Source: Acidobacteriota bacterium
GTDB taxonomy: Bacteria > Acidobacteriota > Terriglobia > Terriglobales > Acidobacteriaceae
Direction of reading: 5' to 3'
DNA: 64,000 nucleotides
Assembly (NCBI GenBank): GCA_021846985.1
Contig: JAJZVX010000014.1
Coordinates: forward strand, 28,338 to 92,337
Shown piece after piece: positions 1-9,281 of the stretch (position 1 is its first letter; each line of letters starts with the position of its first letter). The position numbers and the translations under genes were made by a program. The notes below the pieces were generated by a model, which saw only the letters and a list, made by a program, of their open reading frames with translations, was not told the DNA's origin and ran no database searches.

Positions 1-378
1 GTCCGAGCCCGTCTCCTCCGAGCCTGAATGCACGTTGTCGATCCCCGGCTCGGTCTGGTCCACCGAGCTCAGTTCGTCGCTGGTGTCGGTGACCCACGAG
101 TCGCTGCTGTGCGTCATGGGGTCAATCGGGATCGACTTCAGGTATCCGTCCGTAATCAGGTCCTGCAGCGACTGCGGCGCCTTCTCCTTGTCGGCCGTGT
201 AGCTGTCGATGGCCGTCCGCATCACGTGCAGATCCTCCCGCAGCACCGCCTCCCGCGCCTGCCGGATGGCGCCCACAAAGCTGGGAATCGCCAGCGACGC
301 CAGGATGCCGATGATCGCCATCACGATCATCAGTTCCACCAGCGTGAATCCCGCCTCGCTTTTTTTCTCTCTGCCCAT
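1..378 (-). CDS. Type II secretion/type IV pilin-like pseudopilin (3' end outside window)
   Basis: Only the N-terminal 126 residues lie in the window; the gene runs off the left edge. Residues about 9-30 carry the class III signal and hydrophobic helix typical of pseudopilins: a charged leader, a Gly-Phe cleavage point (AGFTLVELMIVMAIIG) and the Glu at +5. The globular part ends in a segment resembling GspG (SIPIDPMT, as in the IPxDPW region of major pseudopilins). It should be processed by a prepilin peptidase and assembled in the inner-membrane pseudopilus. It is the third gene of a leftward cluster, 27 nt after another pseudopilin and downstream of the secretin. GspG-like is the best guess, but the truncated C-terminus prevents a firm assignment. 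Confidence 0.8.
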   Translation of the reverse strand, partial: MGREKKSEAGFTLVELMIVMAIIGILASLAIPSFVGAIRQAREAVLREDLHVMRTAIDSYTADKEKAPQSLQDLITDGYLKSIPIDPMTHSSDSWVTDTSDELSSVDQTEPGIDNVHSGSEETGSD

Positions 379-405
379 CGAACTTCCGCGCTCCACCGAT
401 GCCGT

Positions 406-882
406 CTACCAGTCGGAGTATTTCGTTCCATCCAGGGCGATCCCCGTGGACTTCGAGTGCACATCGAAGACGTTGTCGCCGCTGGAGGAGTCCGAGCCCG
501 GATCGTCCTGCATCGAGCGCGTGGCCCAGTCCGCCTGCCCGGTCATCGGATCCACCGGAATCTGCCGCAAGAACCGCACCTTCTTGGTCTGGACTTCCAC
601 TCCGTCCACCAGTGTTTGCAGGTCGGGCGGATAATTCTGGCTGTCCACCTTGGTCTGGAACGCGCCGCGGTCCGCCGCGTCCTTGTAGGCGTCGATCGCG
701 TCCCGCATCTCCCACAGATCCCGCCGCAGTTCCCGCTCCTTCTCCCGCTTCACACGAAACTGGGCAATCGGCACCGCGGCCAGCGCCAGAATCGACAGAA
801 TCGTCACCGTCACAATCAGTTCAACCAGCGTCAGGCCGCGTTCCCGCCTGGGCCGCATCCGCACCGGTTGTTCCATGCGCAT
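406..882 (-). CDS. GspG-like pseudopilin
   Basis: A 158-residue protein with a 16-residue basic leader, a Gly-Leu prepilin cleavage site followed by LTLVELIVTVTILSILAL, and a globular domain of the GspG kind (FLRQIPVDPMTGQADW). The first ATG is chosen because GGAGGAG lies a few bases upstream. It starts only 12 nt after the secretin stop and ends 27 nt before another pseudopilin, so the three genes are very probably one transcript. Expected role: subunit of the periplasmic pseudopilus that drives substrate through the secretin, or a pilin-like protein of a related machine. The C-terminal tail is rich in Ser and Asp, which may bind calcium as in other GspG proteins (inference). Confidence 0.85.
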   Translation of the reverse strand: MRMEQPVRMRPRRERGLTLVELIVTVTILSILALAAVPIAQFRVKREKERELRRDLWEMRDAIDAYKDAADRGAFQTKVDSQNYPPDLQTLVDGVEVQTKKVRFLRQIPVDPMTGQADWATRSMQDDPGSDSSSGDNVFDVHSKSTGIALDGTKYSDW

Positions 883-894
883 CGGCGCTCCTCC

Positions 895-3297
895 CTACCG
901 CACCTGGACGGTCGCCTGCCCCCCTTGGGCGGGCATCAGTTTGAGCGCCTTGTTCACCGCTCCCGCGCGCAGGATCGTCAGCGAAGACGCGCCCGCAGCC
1001 TTGGCCCGGAAATGAAGGACGTATACCACCCCCGAACCGCTCACCCCAGCCGACCCCGGCGGCCGCGATACGTTGATCGTCAGCAGGCCAGGCCCGTCGT
1101 CCCGGTGCACCAGCGTCACCGCCTGGCCGTCCTTGGCCAGCAGATCGCCCGTATCCACCCCCACCAGCTCCAGCTTCGACGCATCGTACTGAATCTGCAC
1201 CGGCACCGATGTCACATCCACGCCTCCGCTCAGCGTCACCGGCACGTCGAACGTCGTCCCCGCCGCCACCGCTCCCGCTGGAGGCGTCATCGCCACCGTC
1301 ATCCCTCCGGGCGGCCCGGCTGGCGGCGGTGGATTCGCGCGTTCGGGCCGGGTATTTCCATCCGCGGCCGCCCGCAACTGCTCCAGCGCCGCCGGACCTG
1401 CAGCCTCCGCCGTCTGTCCCGGCACCGTTCCCACCTGCGGCTGCGGAGCCGCAGCCGGCCTTGCCGCAGCCGGCGCGCCAGCACCCGTCAACGGTACCGA
1501 GACATGGCGCAACTCGATGCTCTGCCCCACGCCTGTATCGATGGTGCGCAGGTTCACCGGACTCAGATACTGCGAGCGCACAATATGCGGCACCATCAGG
1601 AACACGATCTCGTCGTTGGTGATCGTATGATCCTTTGACCCGAACAGATACTTCAGAATCGGTATCGAGCTCAGCCCCGGAATGCCTGTCCAGCTCGTCT
1701 GGTCCTGCTGGTCCAGGATTCCACCCAGGATGTTGGCCTCGCCCTCTTGCAGGCGCACCGTCTGCTCGCTCGTCTTCTGCGCGATGATCGGTTCCGTCAC
1801 CCCGCTGATCGTCGTCGATCCGCTCTGCGACGTCACTTCGATCTTTACCTTGAGCGTGATGTCGTGGTCGTAGTGCACGGTGGGCGTAATCTCGATGTTC
1901 ACGCCCACGTCGAGATACTGGAACTGCGTATTCACCAGCGAACTCACCATGGCCGTGGCCGCGCCCGTCTGGTACGAACCCGTGGCGATCGGAATCCGCG
2001 ATCCGACCTTCATCGACGCCTTCTGCCCATCCGTGGCCCGGATGCGCGGATTCTGCAAAATCTTGGTGGCGGAATCCGTCAGCAGCAGGTTCGCCGTCGC
2101 CGCGCCCACCGTCATCTGGAAATCCGACGAGTTCAGATGCGCAAAGTTGTAGAGCGTCGGCGTCGCCGTCGTGGTCGTCGCGCCCGTGGTGGGGTTGGTG
2201 GTTGTGGTCGAGTTCGCGGCGGTGGTGGGCGGCACAATCGCCACCCCCGCGCTGGTCGGCCACTCCAGCCCCAGCGTCCGCTCCCAGTTCTTGCTCACCT
2301 CCAGCACCGCGATGTCCACCACCACTTCCGACCGCGCCTTGTCCAGATCGTCCACAATCTTCTGCGCCAGCAGCAGCTCGTCCGGCGTGCCTCGCATCAC
2401 GATCGCGTTCTGGCTGGCCACCCCGTACACCTTCGCGCTGGGCAGCACGTTGCGCAGCGCCGTCTGCACGTCGTTCAGGTCGTTCTGCTGCCATGCGTTG
2501 GTCAAATAGAACGTCTGCACCGCCTGCTCTTCCAGTTCCGTCCGCTTGGCGCGCGTATTCTGCGCCACAAAGATCGTGTTGCTGGTCACCGGACGCCAAA
2601 ACGTGTTCGACATGGTGGCCACAATCCGCAGCGCTTCGAGCAGCGTCACGTTGCTCAGGTCCACCTGGATGCGTTTCGAACTGTAGTCCGGATCGAACAG
2701 CACATTGATGCCAGCCGCCTTCCCCACCGCCTGGTACACCACCTTGGAGTCTTCGGTCATATGCAGCGTCAGCGGCTCGTTCGTTACCGGCTTCAGCACC
2801 GGCGGCGGACCCATCGAGTCGAGCTCTTCCTCTGTCGTGGCCATCTCCGGCAGGCTCGTCTCCTGCCGCGGGGCCTGTGCCTGAATCCTCGACCGGATCA
2901 GCGCGATCTGCTGTTGCGCCGCTTCATTCCCGGGATCTTCCTCCGACGCGCGCAGAAACTCCACCAGCGCGCCTTGCTGATTTCCGGCCGCCAGCAGTTT
3001 CCGGCCCTTGGTCACGTGCGCCCCCGCCGCCGTCACCCGTATCCGGTAAACCGAAGCCCGGTATTGCAGTTCCTTGGGATTCTTCTGCCGCGCCTGTTGG
3101 TAGTAGTTCAGCGCCGCATCGTAGTCCTGGCGCGCTTCGGCGTCCTCGCCGCGCTTGTAAAGCGACCGCGCCGACTGCCCGTACAGACATGCGCTGCCCA
3201 ACCCCAGCACCGCCAGCACAAAACAAAGCGCTATCCGGAAACTGACCCCCGAAAATCCCTTCCCGGCGGCCGCCGGAACCACAGCGCAAATCTTCAT
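895..3297 (-). CDS. Secretin (GspD/PilQ family) with N-terminal TPRs and C-terminal cohesin domain
   Basis: An 800-residue exported protein. After a hydrophobic N-terminal segment (about 20-40) come TPR-like repeats (about 45-140), an STN domain (about 165-245), a NolW/N-domain (QNAIVMRGTPDEL region) and the secretin pore domain. The pore domain contains VGSRIPIATGS, the beta-signal region VGVNIEITPTVH and GGILDQQDQTSWTGIPGLSSI. It ends near residue 585 with VPHIVR. A Pro/Ala-rich linker then leads to a cohesin-like beta-sandwich at about 666-800 (TFDVPVTLSGGVDVTSVPVQ, QIQYDASKLELVGV). The ATG at 3297 is chosen because the protein there begins MKICAVVP and runs into the signal segment; upstream frame is low-quality sequence. 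It is the first gene of the cluster with two pseudopilins. It forms the outer-membrane gate; the cohesin part is unusual outside Acidobacteriota relatives. Confidence 0.9.
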   Translation of the reverse strand: MKICAVVPAAAGKGFSGVSFRIALCFVLAVLGLGSACLYGQSARSLYKRGEDAEARQDYDAALNYYQQARQKNPKELQYRASVYRIRVTAAGAHVTKGRKLLAAGNQQGALVEFLRASEEDPGNEAAQQQIALIRSRIQAQAPRQETSLPEMATTEEELDSMGPPPVLKPVTNEPLTLHMTEDSKVVYQAVGKAAGINVLFDPDYSSKRIQVDLSNVTLLEALRIVATMSNTFWRPVTSNTIFVAQNTRAKRTELEEQAVQTFYLTNAWQQNDLNDVQTALRNVLPSAKVYGVASQNAIVMRGTPDELLLAQKIVDDLDKARSEVVVDIAVLEVSKNWERTLGLEWPTSAGVAIVPPTTAANSTTTTNPTTGATTTTATPTLYNFAHLNSSDFQMTVGAATANLLLTDSATKILQNPRIRATDGQKASMKVGSRIPIATGSYQTGAATAMVSSLVNTQFQYLDVGVNIEITPTVHYDHDITLKVKIEVTSQSGSTTISGVTEPIIAQKTSEQTVRLQEGEANILGGILDQQDQTSWTGIPGLSSIPILKYLFGSKDHTITNDEIVFLMVPHIVRSQYLSPVNLRTIDTGVGQSIELRHVSVPLTGAGAPAAARPAAAPQPQVGTVPGQTAEAAGPAALEQLRAAADGNTRPERANPPPPAGPPGGMTVAMTPPAGAVAAGTTFDVPVTLSGGVDVTSVPVQIQYDASKLELVGVDTGDLLAKDGQAVTLVHRDDGPGLLTINVSRPPGSAGVSGSGVVYVLHFRAKAAGASSLTILRAGAVNKALKLMPAQGGQATVQVR

Positions 3298-3636
3298 CGA
3301 ACTCCCTGGCGTCTCCACCGGCCTGCTGCCCTCGCCCGGCGTCGGCCGGCTGGCTCTCCCGCTTCGGCCACAGTCTTCCTCGCTGCTGCCCGCACCGCTG
3401 CCCGCGCATTGACGCGTCAAGGCTGTCCTCATCCAAAGATGCCTCATTCTATCAAAGCCTCGGCGCGCTCCGGCCCGCGCACCCCCCGCCACAATCCCAG
3501 ATTGAACCTTCCCGAAAGACAATGTCCGCAATCCGCCCCCGCCAGGGAAGAAGCCCGGCGCACTCCCCCGCCCGCCCAAACCTATCCATCCTGATACCGC
3601 GCCAATGCTACGATGAAGATTCGAGGAAGCCTTCCC
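3298..3636. other. Intergenic region between divergent secretin and smpB genes
   Basis: About 340 nt separate the divergently transcribed secretin and smpB. No convincing coding sequence, repeat or RNA structure is visible. It should hold the promoters for both directions, but no clear -35/-10 pair is apparent in this GC-rich stretch. Confidence 0.5.
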
Positions 3637-4188
3637 ATGGCCCGCCAATCCAGCCACGTCATTGTTCCCAAAGACGCCGCCGGCCCCCAAAAGCCCGCCC
3701 GTCCCCGTGACCCCGTGGCCTCCGGACAGCGCGACGCCGCCCATAACCGCGCCGCCGGACACAACTACTTCCTCCTCGACAAATTCGAGGCCGGCCTCGC
3801 CCTCCGCGGCACCGAAGTCAAATCCATTCGCGAGGGTAAAGCCAACCTCAAGGATGCCTATGGCCTCGTCAAAGACGGCGAAGCCTTCCTCCTCAACCTG
3901 CATATCGGTCCTTATTCCCACGGAAACATCGCCAATCACGACGAAACCCGCACCCGCAAGCTGCTGCTGCACCGGGAGGAGGTTCGTAGGCTATCTTCCA
4001 AGACGCAGATCAAGGGCCACACGCTCATCCCCACCCGCCTTTACTTCCGCAACGGCCGGGTCAAATGCGAACTGGCCGTGGCCAAAGGCAAGCAGGACTG
4101 GGACAAGCGCGAAACCGAGCGCCGCCGCGAGGCCGACCGCGAAGCCCGCGCCGCCATCAACGCCAGCAAACACCGCATGGGCCGCTGA
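3637..4188 (+). CDS. smpB: SsrA-binding protein SmpB
   Basis: 183 residues. SmpB binds tmRNA and delivers it to stalled ribosomes for trans-translation. The core from about residue 38 carries the family signature: HNYFLLDKFEAGLALRGTEV, SIREGKANLKDAY, then RTRKLLLHREEV and TLIPTRLYF. The C-terminal basic helix (KGKQDWDKRETERRREADRE) is the part that enters the mRNA channel. The start at 3637 is preferred over the ATG at 3613 because GAGGAAG sits at proper spacing. The N-terminus is about 30 residues longer than in classic SmpB (about 155-160 residues), with a basic, Pro-rich extension. No ssrA gene was recognised in the window. Confidence 0.95.
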   Translation: MARQSSHVIVPKDAAGPQKPARPRDPVASGQRDAAHNRAAGHNYFLLDKFEAGLALRGTEVKSIREGKANLKDAYGLVKDGEAFLLNLHIGPYSHGNIANHDETRTRKLLLHREEVRRLSSKTQIKGHTLIPTRLYFRNGRVKCELAVAKGKQDWDKRETERRREADREARAAINASKHRMGR

Positions 4189-4280
4189 GCCCCGCCCCGA
4201 GCCGCTCCCGGCTTCCCGCTGGCCCGTTTCTCCGCGCCAATCGCTCAAATGCGCATCAGCCCATTAAAATAAGGACTGAT

Positions 4281-5852
4281 ATGAAGACTGAACTCTCCTT
4301 CGCCCCTCTGGCCGCCATCCAGACCGAACTCCTCGCCGTTCTCGCCGCCGACGCCCAAACCTCCCAAGAATCCGGCGCCAAACCCCAGCCCGTCCTGCTC
4401 TCCGCCGACCCGGTCCTCCAGGCCGCCGCCAACGCCGTCCTTTCCAACGGTGAATTCAAGGCCGCCGCCAACGAAATCCTCCTCCTCCACGCTCCGGCCG
4501 GCCTCGCCGCCCGCCGCCTCCTGCTTGTCGGTCTCGGCAAGCAATCCAAAATCAACCTCAACAGCCTCCGCAACGCCGCCGGCGCCGCCATCCGCTTCCT
4601 CAAGCCCCGCGCCATTCGCGAGCTGACCCTCGTCCTGCCTGAAAGCAACCCCCAAATTTTGCCCCACGCGGCCAGCGTGCGCACCGCCGTCGAGGGCGCC
4701 TTCATCGGCGACTTCGACCCCGACACCTACCGCTCCGACCGCAGGGACCAGAGCATCCAGTCCTTGACGCTCGCCGCCCCTGCCGCCGCCGACCGGGCCG
4801 CCCTTCAGACCGCCTGCGCCGAAGGCGTCATCGTGGGCGAAAGCCAGAACTTCGCCCGCACCCTCGTCAACGAGCCCGGCAACAAGCTCACCCCCACCAT
4901 CCTCGGCCAGCGCGCCGCCCAGATGGCCGCCGAAGTCGGCCTCCACTGCGAAGTCCACTCCACTGAAAAGCTCCACGAGCTCAACATGGGCGCCTTCTGG
5001 AGCGTCGCCCAGGGCTCCGCCGAGCCGCCCGCCCTCATCGTTCTCCGCTACGAGCCGCAGGGCGTCGCGGACGGTCCCGTGCTGCACCCCACCGGCAAAG
5101 ACCCGTCCGCGGAGGCCCCGCTCCTCGGCCTCGTCGGCAAGGGCATCACCTTCGACTCCGGCGGCATCTCCATCAAGCCCTCCGACAACATGGACAAGAT
5201 GAAGTACGACATGGCCGGCGGGGCGGCGATGCTCGGCGCCATGCGCGCCATTGCCCTGCTCAAGCCCCGCGTGCGCGTCCTCGGCATCGTCTGCGCGGCT
5301 GAAAACATGCCCTCCGGCACCGCCCAGAAGCCCGGCGACCTGCAAACCGCCATGCCCCTGGCCCCCGGCAAGCCCGGCAAAACCATCGAAATCATCAACA
5401 CCGACGCCGAAGGCCGCCTCGTCCTCGCCGACGGCCTCACCTACGCCCGCCAGCTTGGCGCCACCCACCTCATCGACGCCGCCACCCTTACCGGCGCCTG
5501 CGTCGTCGCCCTTGGCATGATCAACGCCGGCGCCTTCGCCAACAACGACCAGACCTGGGCTCAATTCGAAACCGCCCTCGCCGTCTCCGGCGAAAAGTTC
5601 TGGCGCCTTCCCCTGGGCGACGAGTACGCCGACATGATCAAATCCGACATCGGCGACATCAAAAACACCGGCGGACGCTGGGGCGGAGCCATTACCGCCG
5701 CCGAGTTCCTCCACGCCTTCGCCGAAGACACCCCCTGGATTCACCTCGACATCGCCGGCGTTGCCTGGGTCGAGGACTCCAAGCCCTACATCGCCAAGGG
5801 CCCCAGCGGCGTCGCCGTTCGTTCCATCCTCGAGTGGGTGAGGAGCTTCTAA
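4281..5852 (+). CDS. pepA: Leucyl aminopeptidase (M17)
   Basis: 523 residues, a cytosolic dizinc aminopeptidase of family M17. The C-terminal catalytic domain has the metal-binding segment GKGITFDSGGISIKPSDNMD, the signature NTDAEGRLVLADGL and the following TYARQLGATHLIDAATLTGA. The N-terminal macro-like domain covers about residues 1-190. Start chosen at the ATG with AAGGA just upstream; longer in-frame extension into smpB is unsupported. It follows smpB by about 90 nt in the same direction and may be co-transcribed. Likely role: turnover of peptides from protein degradation. Confidence 0.95.
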   Translation: MKTELSFAPLAAIQTELLAVLAADAQTSQESGAKPQPVLLSADPVLQAAANAVLSNGEFKAAANEILLLHAPAGLAARRLLLVGLGKQSKINLNSLRNAAGAAIRFLKPRAIRELTLVLPESNPQILPHAASVRTAVEGAFIGDFDPDTYRSDRRDQSIQSLTLAAPAAADRAALQTACAEGVIVGESQNFARTLVNEPGNKLTPTILGQRAAQMAAEVGLHCEVHSTEKLHELNMGAFWSVAQGSAEPPALIVLRYEPQGVADGPVLHPTGKDPSAEAPLLGLVGKGITFDSGGISIKPSDNMDKMKYDMAGGAAMLGAMRAIALLKPRVRVLGIVCAAENMPSGTAQKPGDLQTAMPLAPGKPGKTIEIINTDAEGRLVLADGLTYARQLGATHLIDAATLTGACVVALGMINAGAFANNDQTWAQFETALAVSGEKFWRLPLGDEYADMIKSDIGDIKNTGGRWGGAITAAEFLHAFAEDTPWIHLDIAGVAWVEDSKPYIAKGPSGVAVRSILEWVRSF

Positions 5853-5890
5853 CGCATTCTCCACTGCCGCTCTCCCCGGAGGAATCCGCC

Positions 5891-6949
5891 GTGTTTCCAC
5901 GCATCGCCGCCGCTCTTGCCCTCGCTCTCGCCCTCGGCTCCGCCCATGCGCAGGCCTCCGCCGGACTCATCTTCCCCGTCGGCTCCACGTCCTTCCCCGC
6001 CAGCCACGCCTCCACGGTTGTCCAGCTTCGCGACGGATCCCTGATGGCCGCCTGGTTCGGCGGCACGGAGGAGGGCAGCCCCGACGTCGCCATCTGGACC
6101 GCACGCCACACCGCCGCCGGCTGGTCAGCCCCCGTCGAGCTGGCCCGCGAGCCCCACGTCCCCTGCTGGAATCCCGTGCTCTTCCACTCCGCCGACGGCC
6201 GCCTCTGGTTCTACTACAAGTTCGGCCCCAACCCCCTGGAGTGGGCCGCCGCCCGCCGGTACAGCCTCGACGAGGGCCGCACCTGGTCGCCTGTCGAGCG
6301 CCTCCCCGCCGGCATCCTCGGCCCCATCCGCGCCAAGCCCCTCGTCCTCCCCGATGGCGTCATCGTCAGCGGAACCTCTTTCGAGGCCTACCTCACCCGC
6401 TCCATCTGGATCGAGCGCAGCACCGACAACGGCCTCACCTGGACCAAGATTGGCCCTATCCTGCCCGCCGCCCGGCCCGGCCATGCCGCCCTGCCCGACG
6501 ACGGCATCCGCACCGGCCTCATCCAGCCCTCGGTTGTCGCACTCGGCCCGCGCCACCTGCGTCTCTATGCCCGCGCCACGTCCGACATCGCCCGCATCTG
6601 CGTTGCCGACTCTTACGACAACGGCCTCACCTGGACCCACGCCCGGCCCCTCGACCTGCCCAACCCCAACTCCGGCATCGACGCCATCGCCCTCCGCGAC
6701 GGCCGCGTCGTCCTCGTCTATAACGACACCGCCACCGGCCGCACACCCCTCAACCTCGCCGTCTCCCGCGATGGCACGCACTTCCGCAACTTCAAAATCC
6801 TTGAGGACGCCCCCGGCGAATACTCCTACCCCGCCCTCATCCAGGACGCCAAGGGCGACCTGGACCTGACCTACACCTGGAATCGCCAGTCCATCAAGTA
6901 CGTCCACATCCCGCTCGCCGCCGTACCCCAGCCGCCAAACGGCTATTGA
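5891..6949 (+). CDS. Secreted sialidase-superfamily (BNR repeat) protein
   Basis: 352 residues starting at a GTG with GGAGGA seven bases upstream. A signal peptide (FPRIAAALALALALGSAHAQA) precedes a six-bladed sialidase-like propeller. Asp-box/BNR repeats are visible as YSLDEGRTWSPV, RSTDNGLTWTKI and DSYDNGLTWTHA, and a late YTWNRQSIKYVHI segment is typical of BNR_2 proteins. These are often annotated exo-alpha-sialidase, but the family also includes hydrolases and lyases acting on other glycans, so the substrate is unknown. The start lies 38 nt after pepA's stop; the two may share a transcript although functions look unrelated. Confidence 0.85.
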   Translation: MFPRIAAALALALALGSAHAQASAGLIFPVGSTSFPASHASTVVQLRDGSLMAAWFGGTEEGSPDVAIWTARHTAAGWSAPVELAREPHVPCWNPVLFHSADGRLWFYYKFGPNPLEWAAARRYSLDEGRTWSPVERLPAGILGPIRAKPLVLPDGVIVSGTSFEAYLTRSIWIERSTDNGLTWTKIGPILPAARPGHAALPDDGIRTGLIQPSVVALGPRHLRLYARATSDIARICVADSYDNGLTWTHARPLDLPNPNSGIDAIALRDGRVVLVYNDTATGRTPLNLAVSRDGTHFRNFKILEDAPGEYSYPALIQDAKGDLDLTYTWNRQSIKYVHIPLAAVPQPPNGY

Positions 6950-6976
6950 TCCGGCCCAAATCGATAAGACACCTAC

Positions 6977-7027
6977 GGGTGCCCCACCCTCGTCACGTCT
7001 TTGTTTTTGTGGCCAGGGTGGGACAGG
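6977..7027. repeat. Interspersed inverted repeat in the sialidase/argS gap
   Basis: Arms TGCCCCACCCT (6980-6990) and AGGGTGGGACA (7015-7025) are inverted with one mismatch around a 24-nt T-rich centre. The sequence lies between convergent sialidase-like and argS genes. It may act as a bidirectional terminator or be one copy of a dispersed family. Only one clear copy is seen here. Confidence 0.5.
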
Positions 7028-7073
7028 TAAGTCTCACCTCCCAGGGCCGGATCAGCAAGAACGGCAACTGCCT

Positions 7074-9092
7074 CTACATCGCCTCCGGGCTCTCGATCCC
7101 CAGCCAGCTCAGGGCCAGCTGCAGCTCCCGCATCACCACCGCCGCCGTCGCCAGCAGAAACCGCTTCCGCGCCGGATTCTCTTCCGTCAAGATGTGGTGC
7201 CGGTGATAGAAGTTGTTGAACTCCTGCGCTAGTTGGAAGGCATGTTTGGCCAGGTACGCCGGCTCCGAGGTGGCCAGACACTGCTCCAGCACCAGCCCGC
7301 GCCGCGCCGCCCGCAGCCACAGCGCCCAGAGGTCCTCGTCCTCCGGTCCGCTCAGAAACTCGTCCAGACGCGCCAGCTCCGCTAGCGCCGCCAGCGCCGC
7401 CTCCGCCGTCGTCTCTCCCTTGCGGAAGATATTCCGCGCCCGCACCACGGCGTACTGGATATACGGCCCCGTCTCGCCCTCGAAGCTCAGCGCGTCCTTG
7501 AAGTCGAAGGCGATCACCGAGTTCCGCGTGTACTTCAGCATGAAGTAGCGCAACGCCCCGATCGCGATCTGCTCCGCGATCTTCTGCCGCTCCGCCGCGT
7601 CCCGTCCCGTCTGCCGCTTGTTGACCTCTTCCAGCGTCGCCGCAATCAGCTTGTCGATCAGGTCGTCGGCCTTCACGCCGAAGCCCTTGCGCCCGCTCAC
7701 CTCGATGTACGGCCGCGTCCGGTCTTCCTCCGGCACGTCGTAGCCCAGTTCCATCGCGCAGCGCGGCGTCAGCGCCACCATCTCGTAACTGAAGTGCGTA
7801 TAACGGTCCGCCTGCTCCGCGTGGCCCATCCCGCGCAGCGCCTGGATCACGTTGGCCTGCGGATCGCTCTGCCGCGTGTCGATCACGTTATAGATCGCCT
7901 GCGCCCCGCCAAACTGCGGATGCTCCCGCTCCCCTCCCTCGCACGAGATCCAGCACTCCCGGTCGCCATAAGTGAAAAACGGCTTATAGCCGAAATCCTT
8001 CCCCAGCAGCCCAAACTTCCACAGGTGATAGGCAATGTCCTTGCCAACGTAAGTCACCGTCCCGTTCGACCGCACAATCACCTTGGCGTCTTCGTCCGTC
8101 TCGCCCTCGGCGGTCTCCGCGCCCGGCCGCGTCATCACCCAGCAGCCCTTGTTCTTGCCTTCGTTCTCGAAGTAGAGCACCCCCGTCTTTTTCAGTTGCT
8201 CGAACGCCGCCTCCCAGAACTTCAGGTGCAGAATCTCGCTCTCCCGCGGCAGAAAGTCGTACTCGATCCCCAGTCGCAGCATCGTCTCCAGGTGCCTCTT
8301 CAGCACCGCCGTCGAAATCAGCTCCGCAATCTCGGCGGTTTCGCTGCCGCCGTGCTCAATCGCGTGCAGCGTCTCATAGCGCAGGAGCTTCCGCTCTTTC
8401 GCCGCTTGGCCGGTTCCATCGCCATACCATTGCGAAGTCCGCGCATAGAGATCCCAGCAGAAGTAATCGATCGCGTCTTCAAACCGCCCGCTGGCGGCAA
8501 AGGCGCGCTCCCGTTCCGCCACCAGCATCCGCACCTCGCCCGGCGTCTTGCCTTCCAGATGCAGAAATCCCACCACCACGTCGGCCACCTGCACCCCGGT
8601 GTTGTCGATGTAGTTCTGCACGTCCACCTTTTGCCCCGCCGCCCTCAGCAACCGCACAAAGGTGTCGCCGAGGATGGCGTTGCGCAGGTGGCCTATGTGC
8701 GCCGCCTTGTTGGGATTGATCGACGTGTGCTCCACCAGCGCATGCACGCCGGGCGCCCCTGGTCTCGATTCTGCGACATGGGAACCCTCGGACCTCGCAA
8801 TCGCCCGCACGCCCGCCGCCCGGTCCAGCCGCGCATTGATATACCCCGCGCCCGCTACCTCGAACCCGGCAAAACCCTCCACCGCGCCCAGCGCCGCCAC
8901 CATCTCCTGCGCGATGATCTTCGGCGCCTTGCGCAGCTTCCGCGCCAGCTCGAACGCCACCGGCGTGGCCAGCTCGCCCAACTGCAAATCCGGCGGGATC
9001 TCCAGGGCAATGTTTCCGGGTTCCAGGTCGTACTTCTCTTTCAACACGCCGCGAAGCGCGTTGCCCAGCCGCTGCTGCATCTCCAGATACAC
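7074..9092 (-). CDS. argS: Arginine--tRNA ligase
   Basis: 672 residues from the GTG start at 9092. The class I signature HIGHLRNAILGD is at about 132-143, preceded by EHTSINPNKAA. The KMSK-equivalent region is degenerate (SGRKGFGVKADDLID), as usual in ArgRS. The N-terminal Add-1 domain and C-terminal anticodon-binding DALR domain (ALRYFMLKYTRNS onwards) are both present. GTG at 9092 is preferred because the protein then begins with the family-typical VYLEMQQRL and has GAGG nine bases upstream; ATG at 9080 and TTG at 9107 are alternatives. It is divergent from metG, about 190 nt away. Confidence 0.95.
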   Translation of the reverse strand: MYLEMQQRLGNALRGVLKEKYDLEPGNIALEIPPDLQLGELATPVAFELARKLRKAPKIIAQEMVAALGAVEGFAGFEVAGAGYINARLDRAAGVRAIARSEGSHVAESRPGAPGVHALVEHTSINPNKAAHIGHLRNAILGDTFVRLLRAAGQKVDVQNYIDNTGVQVADVVVGFLHLEGKTPGEVRMLVAERERAFAASGRFEDAIDYFCWDLYARTSQWYGDGTGQAAKERKLLRYETLHAIEHGGSETAEIAELISTAVLKRHLETMLRLGIEYDFLPRESEILHLKFWEAAFEQLKKTGVLYFENEGKNKGCWVMTRPGAETAEGETDEDAKVIVRSNGTVTYVGKDIAYHLWKFGLLGKDFGYKPFFTYGDRECWISCEGGEREHPQFGGAQAIYNVIDTRQSDPQANVIQALRGMGHAEQADRYTHFSYEMVALTPRCAMELGYDVPEEDRTRPYIEVSGRKGFGVKADDLIDKLIAATLEEVNKRQTGRDAAERQKIAEQIAIGALRYFMLKYTRNSVIAFDFKDALSFEGETGPYIQYAVVRARNIFRKGETTAEAALAALAELARLDEFLSGPEDEDLWALWLRAARRGLVLEQCLATSEPAYLAKHAFQLAQEFNNFYHRHHILTEENPARKRFLLATAAVVMRELQLALSWLGIESPEAM

Positions 9093-9281
9093 GAAGAAAG
9101 GCCTCAAAATCCTTGATTTTCAAGGCTGATTCTAACAGACAGCCATCTCTGCCGCTGCCGGAGGCGTCTGTTTCCGCCGCGGCTCCACGCAGCCCGCAAC
9201 CAGGCCAATACCGTAAGATGAAGAGGTATCACCTTTTCTTCCGCCACCCTGGCAAGGGTGAGCGTGTACGCCTCTAGAGCA

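Noticed and set aside
28..1638. Long plus-strand open frame opposite the pseudopilins and secretin
   Set aside because: Antisense frame produced by high GC; the minus-strand secretin and pseudopilins have clear family motifs and ribosome-binding sites.
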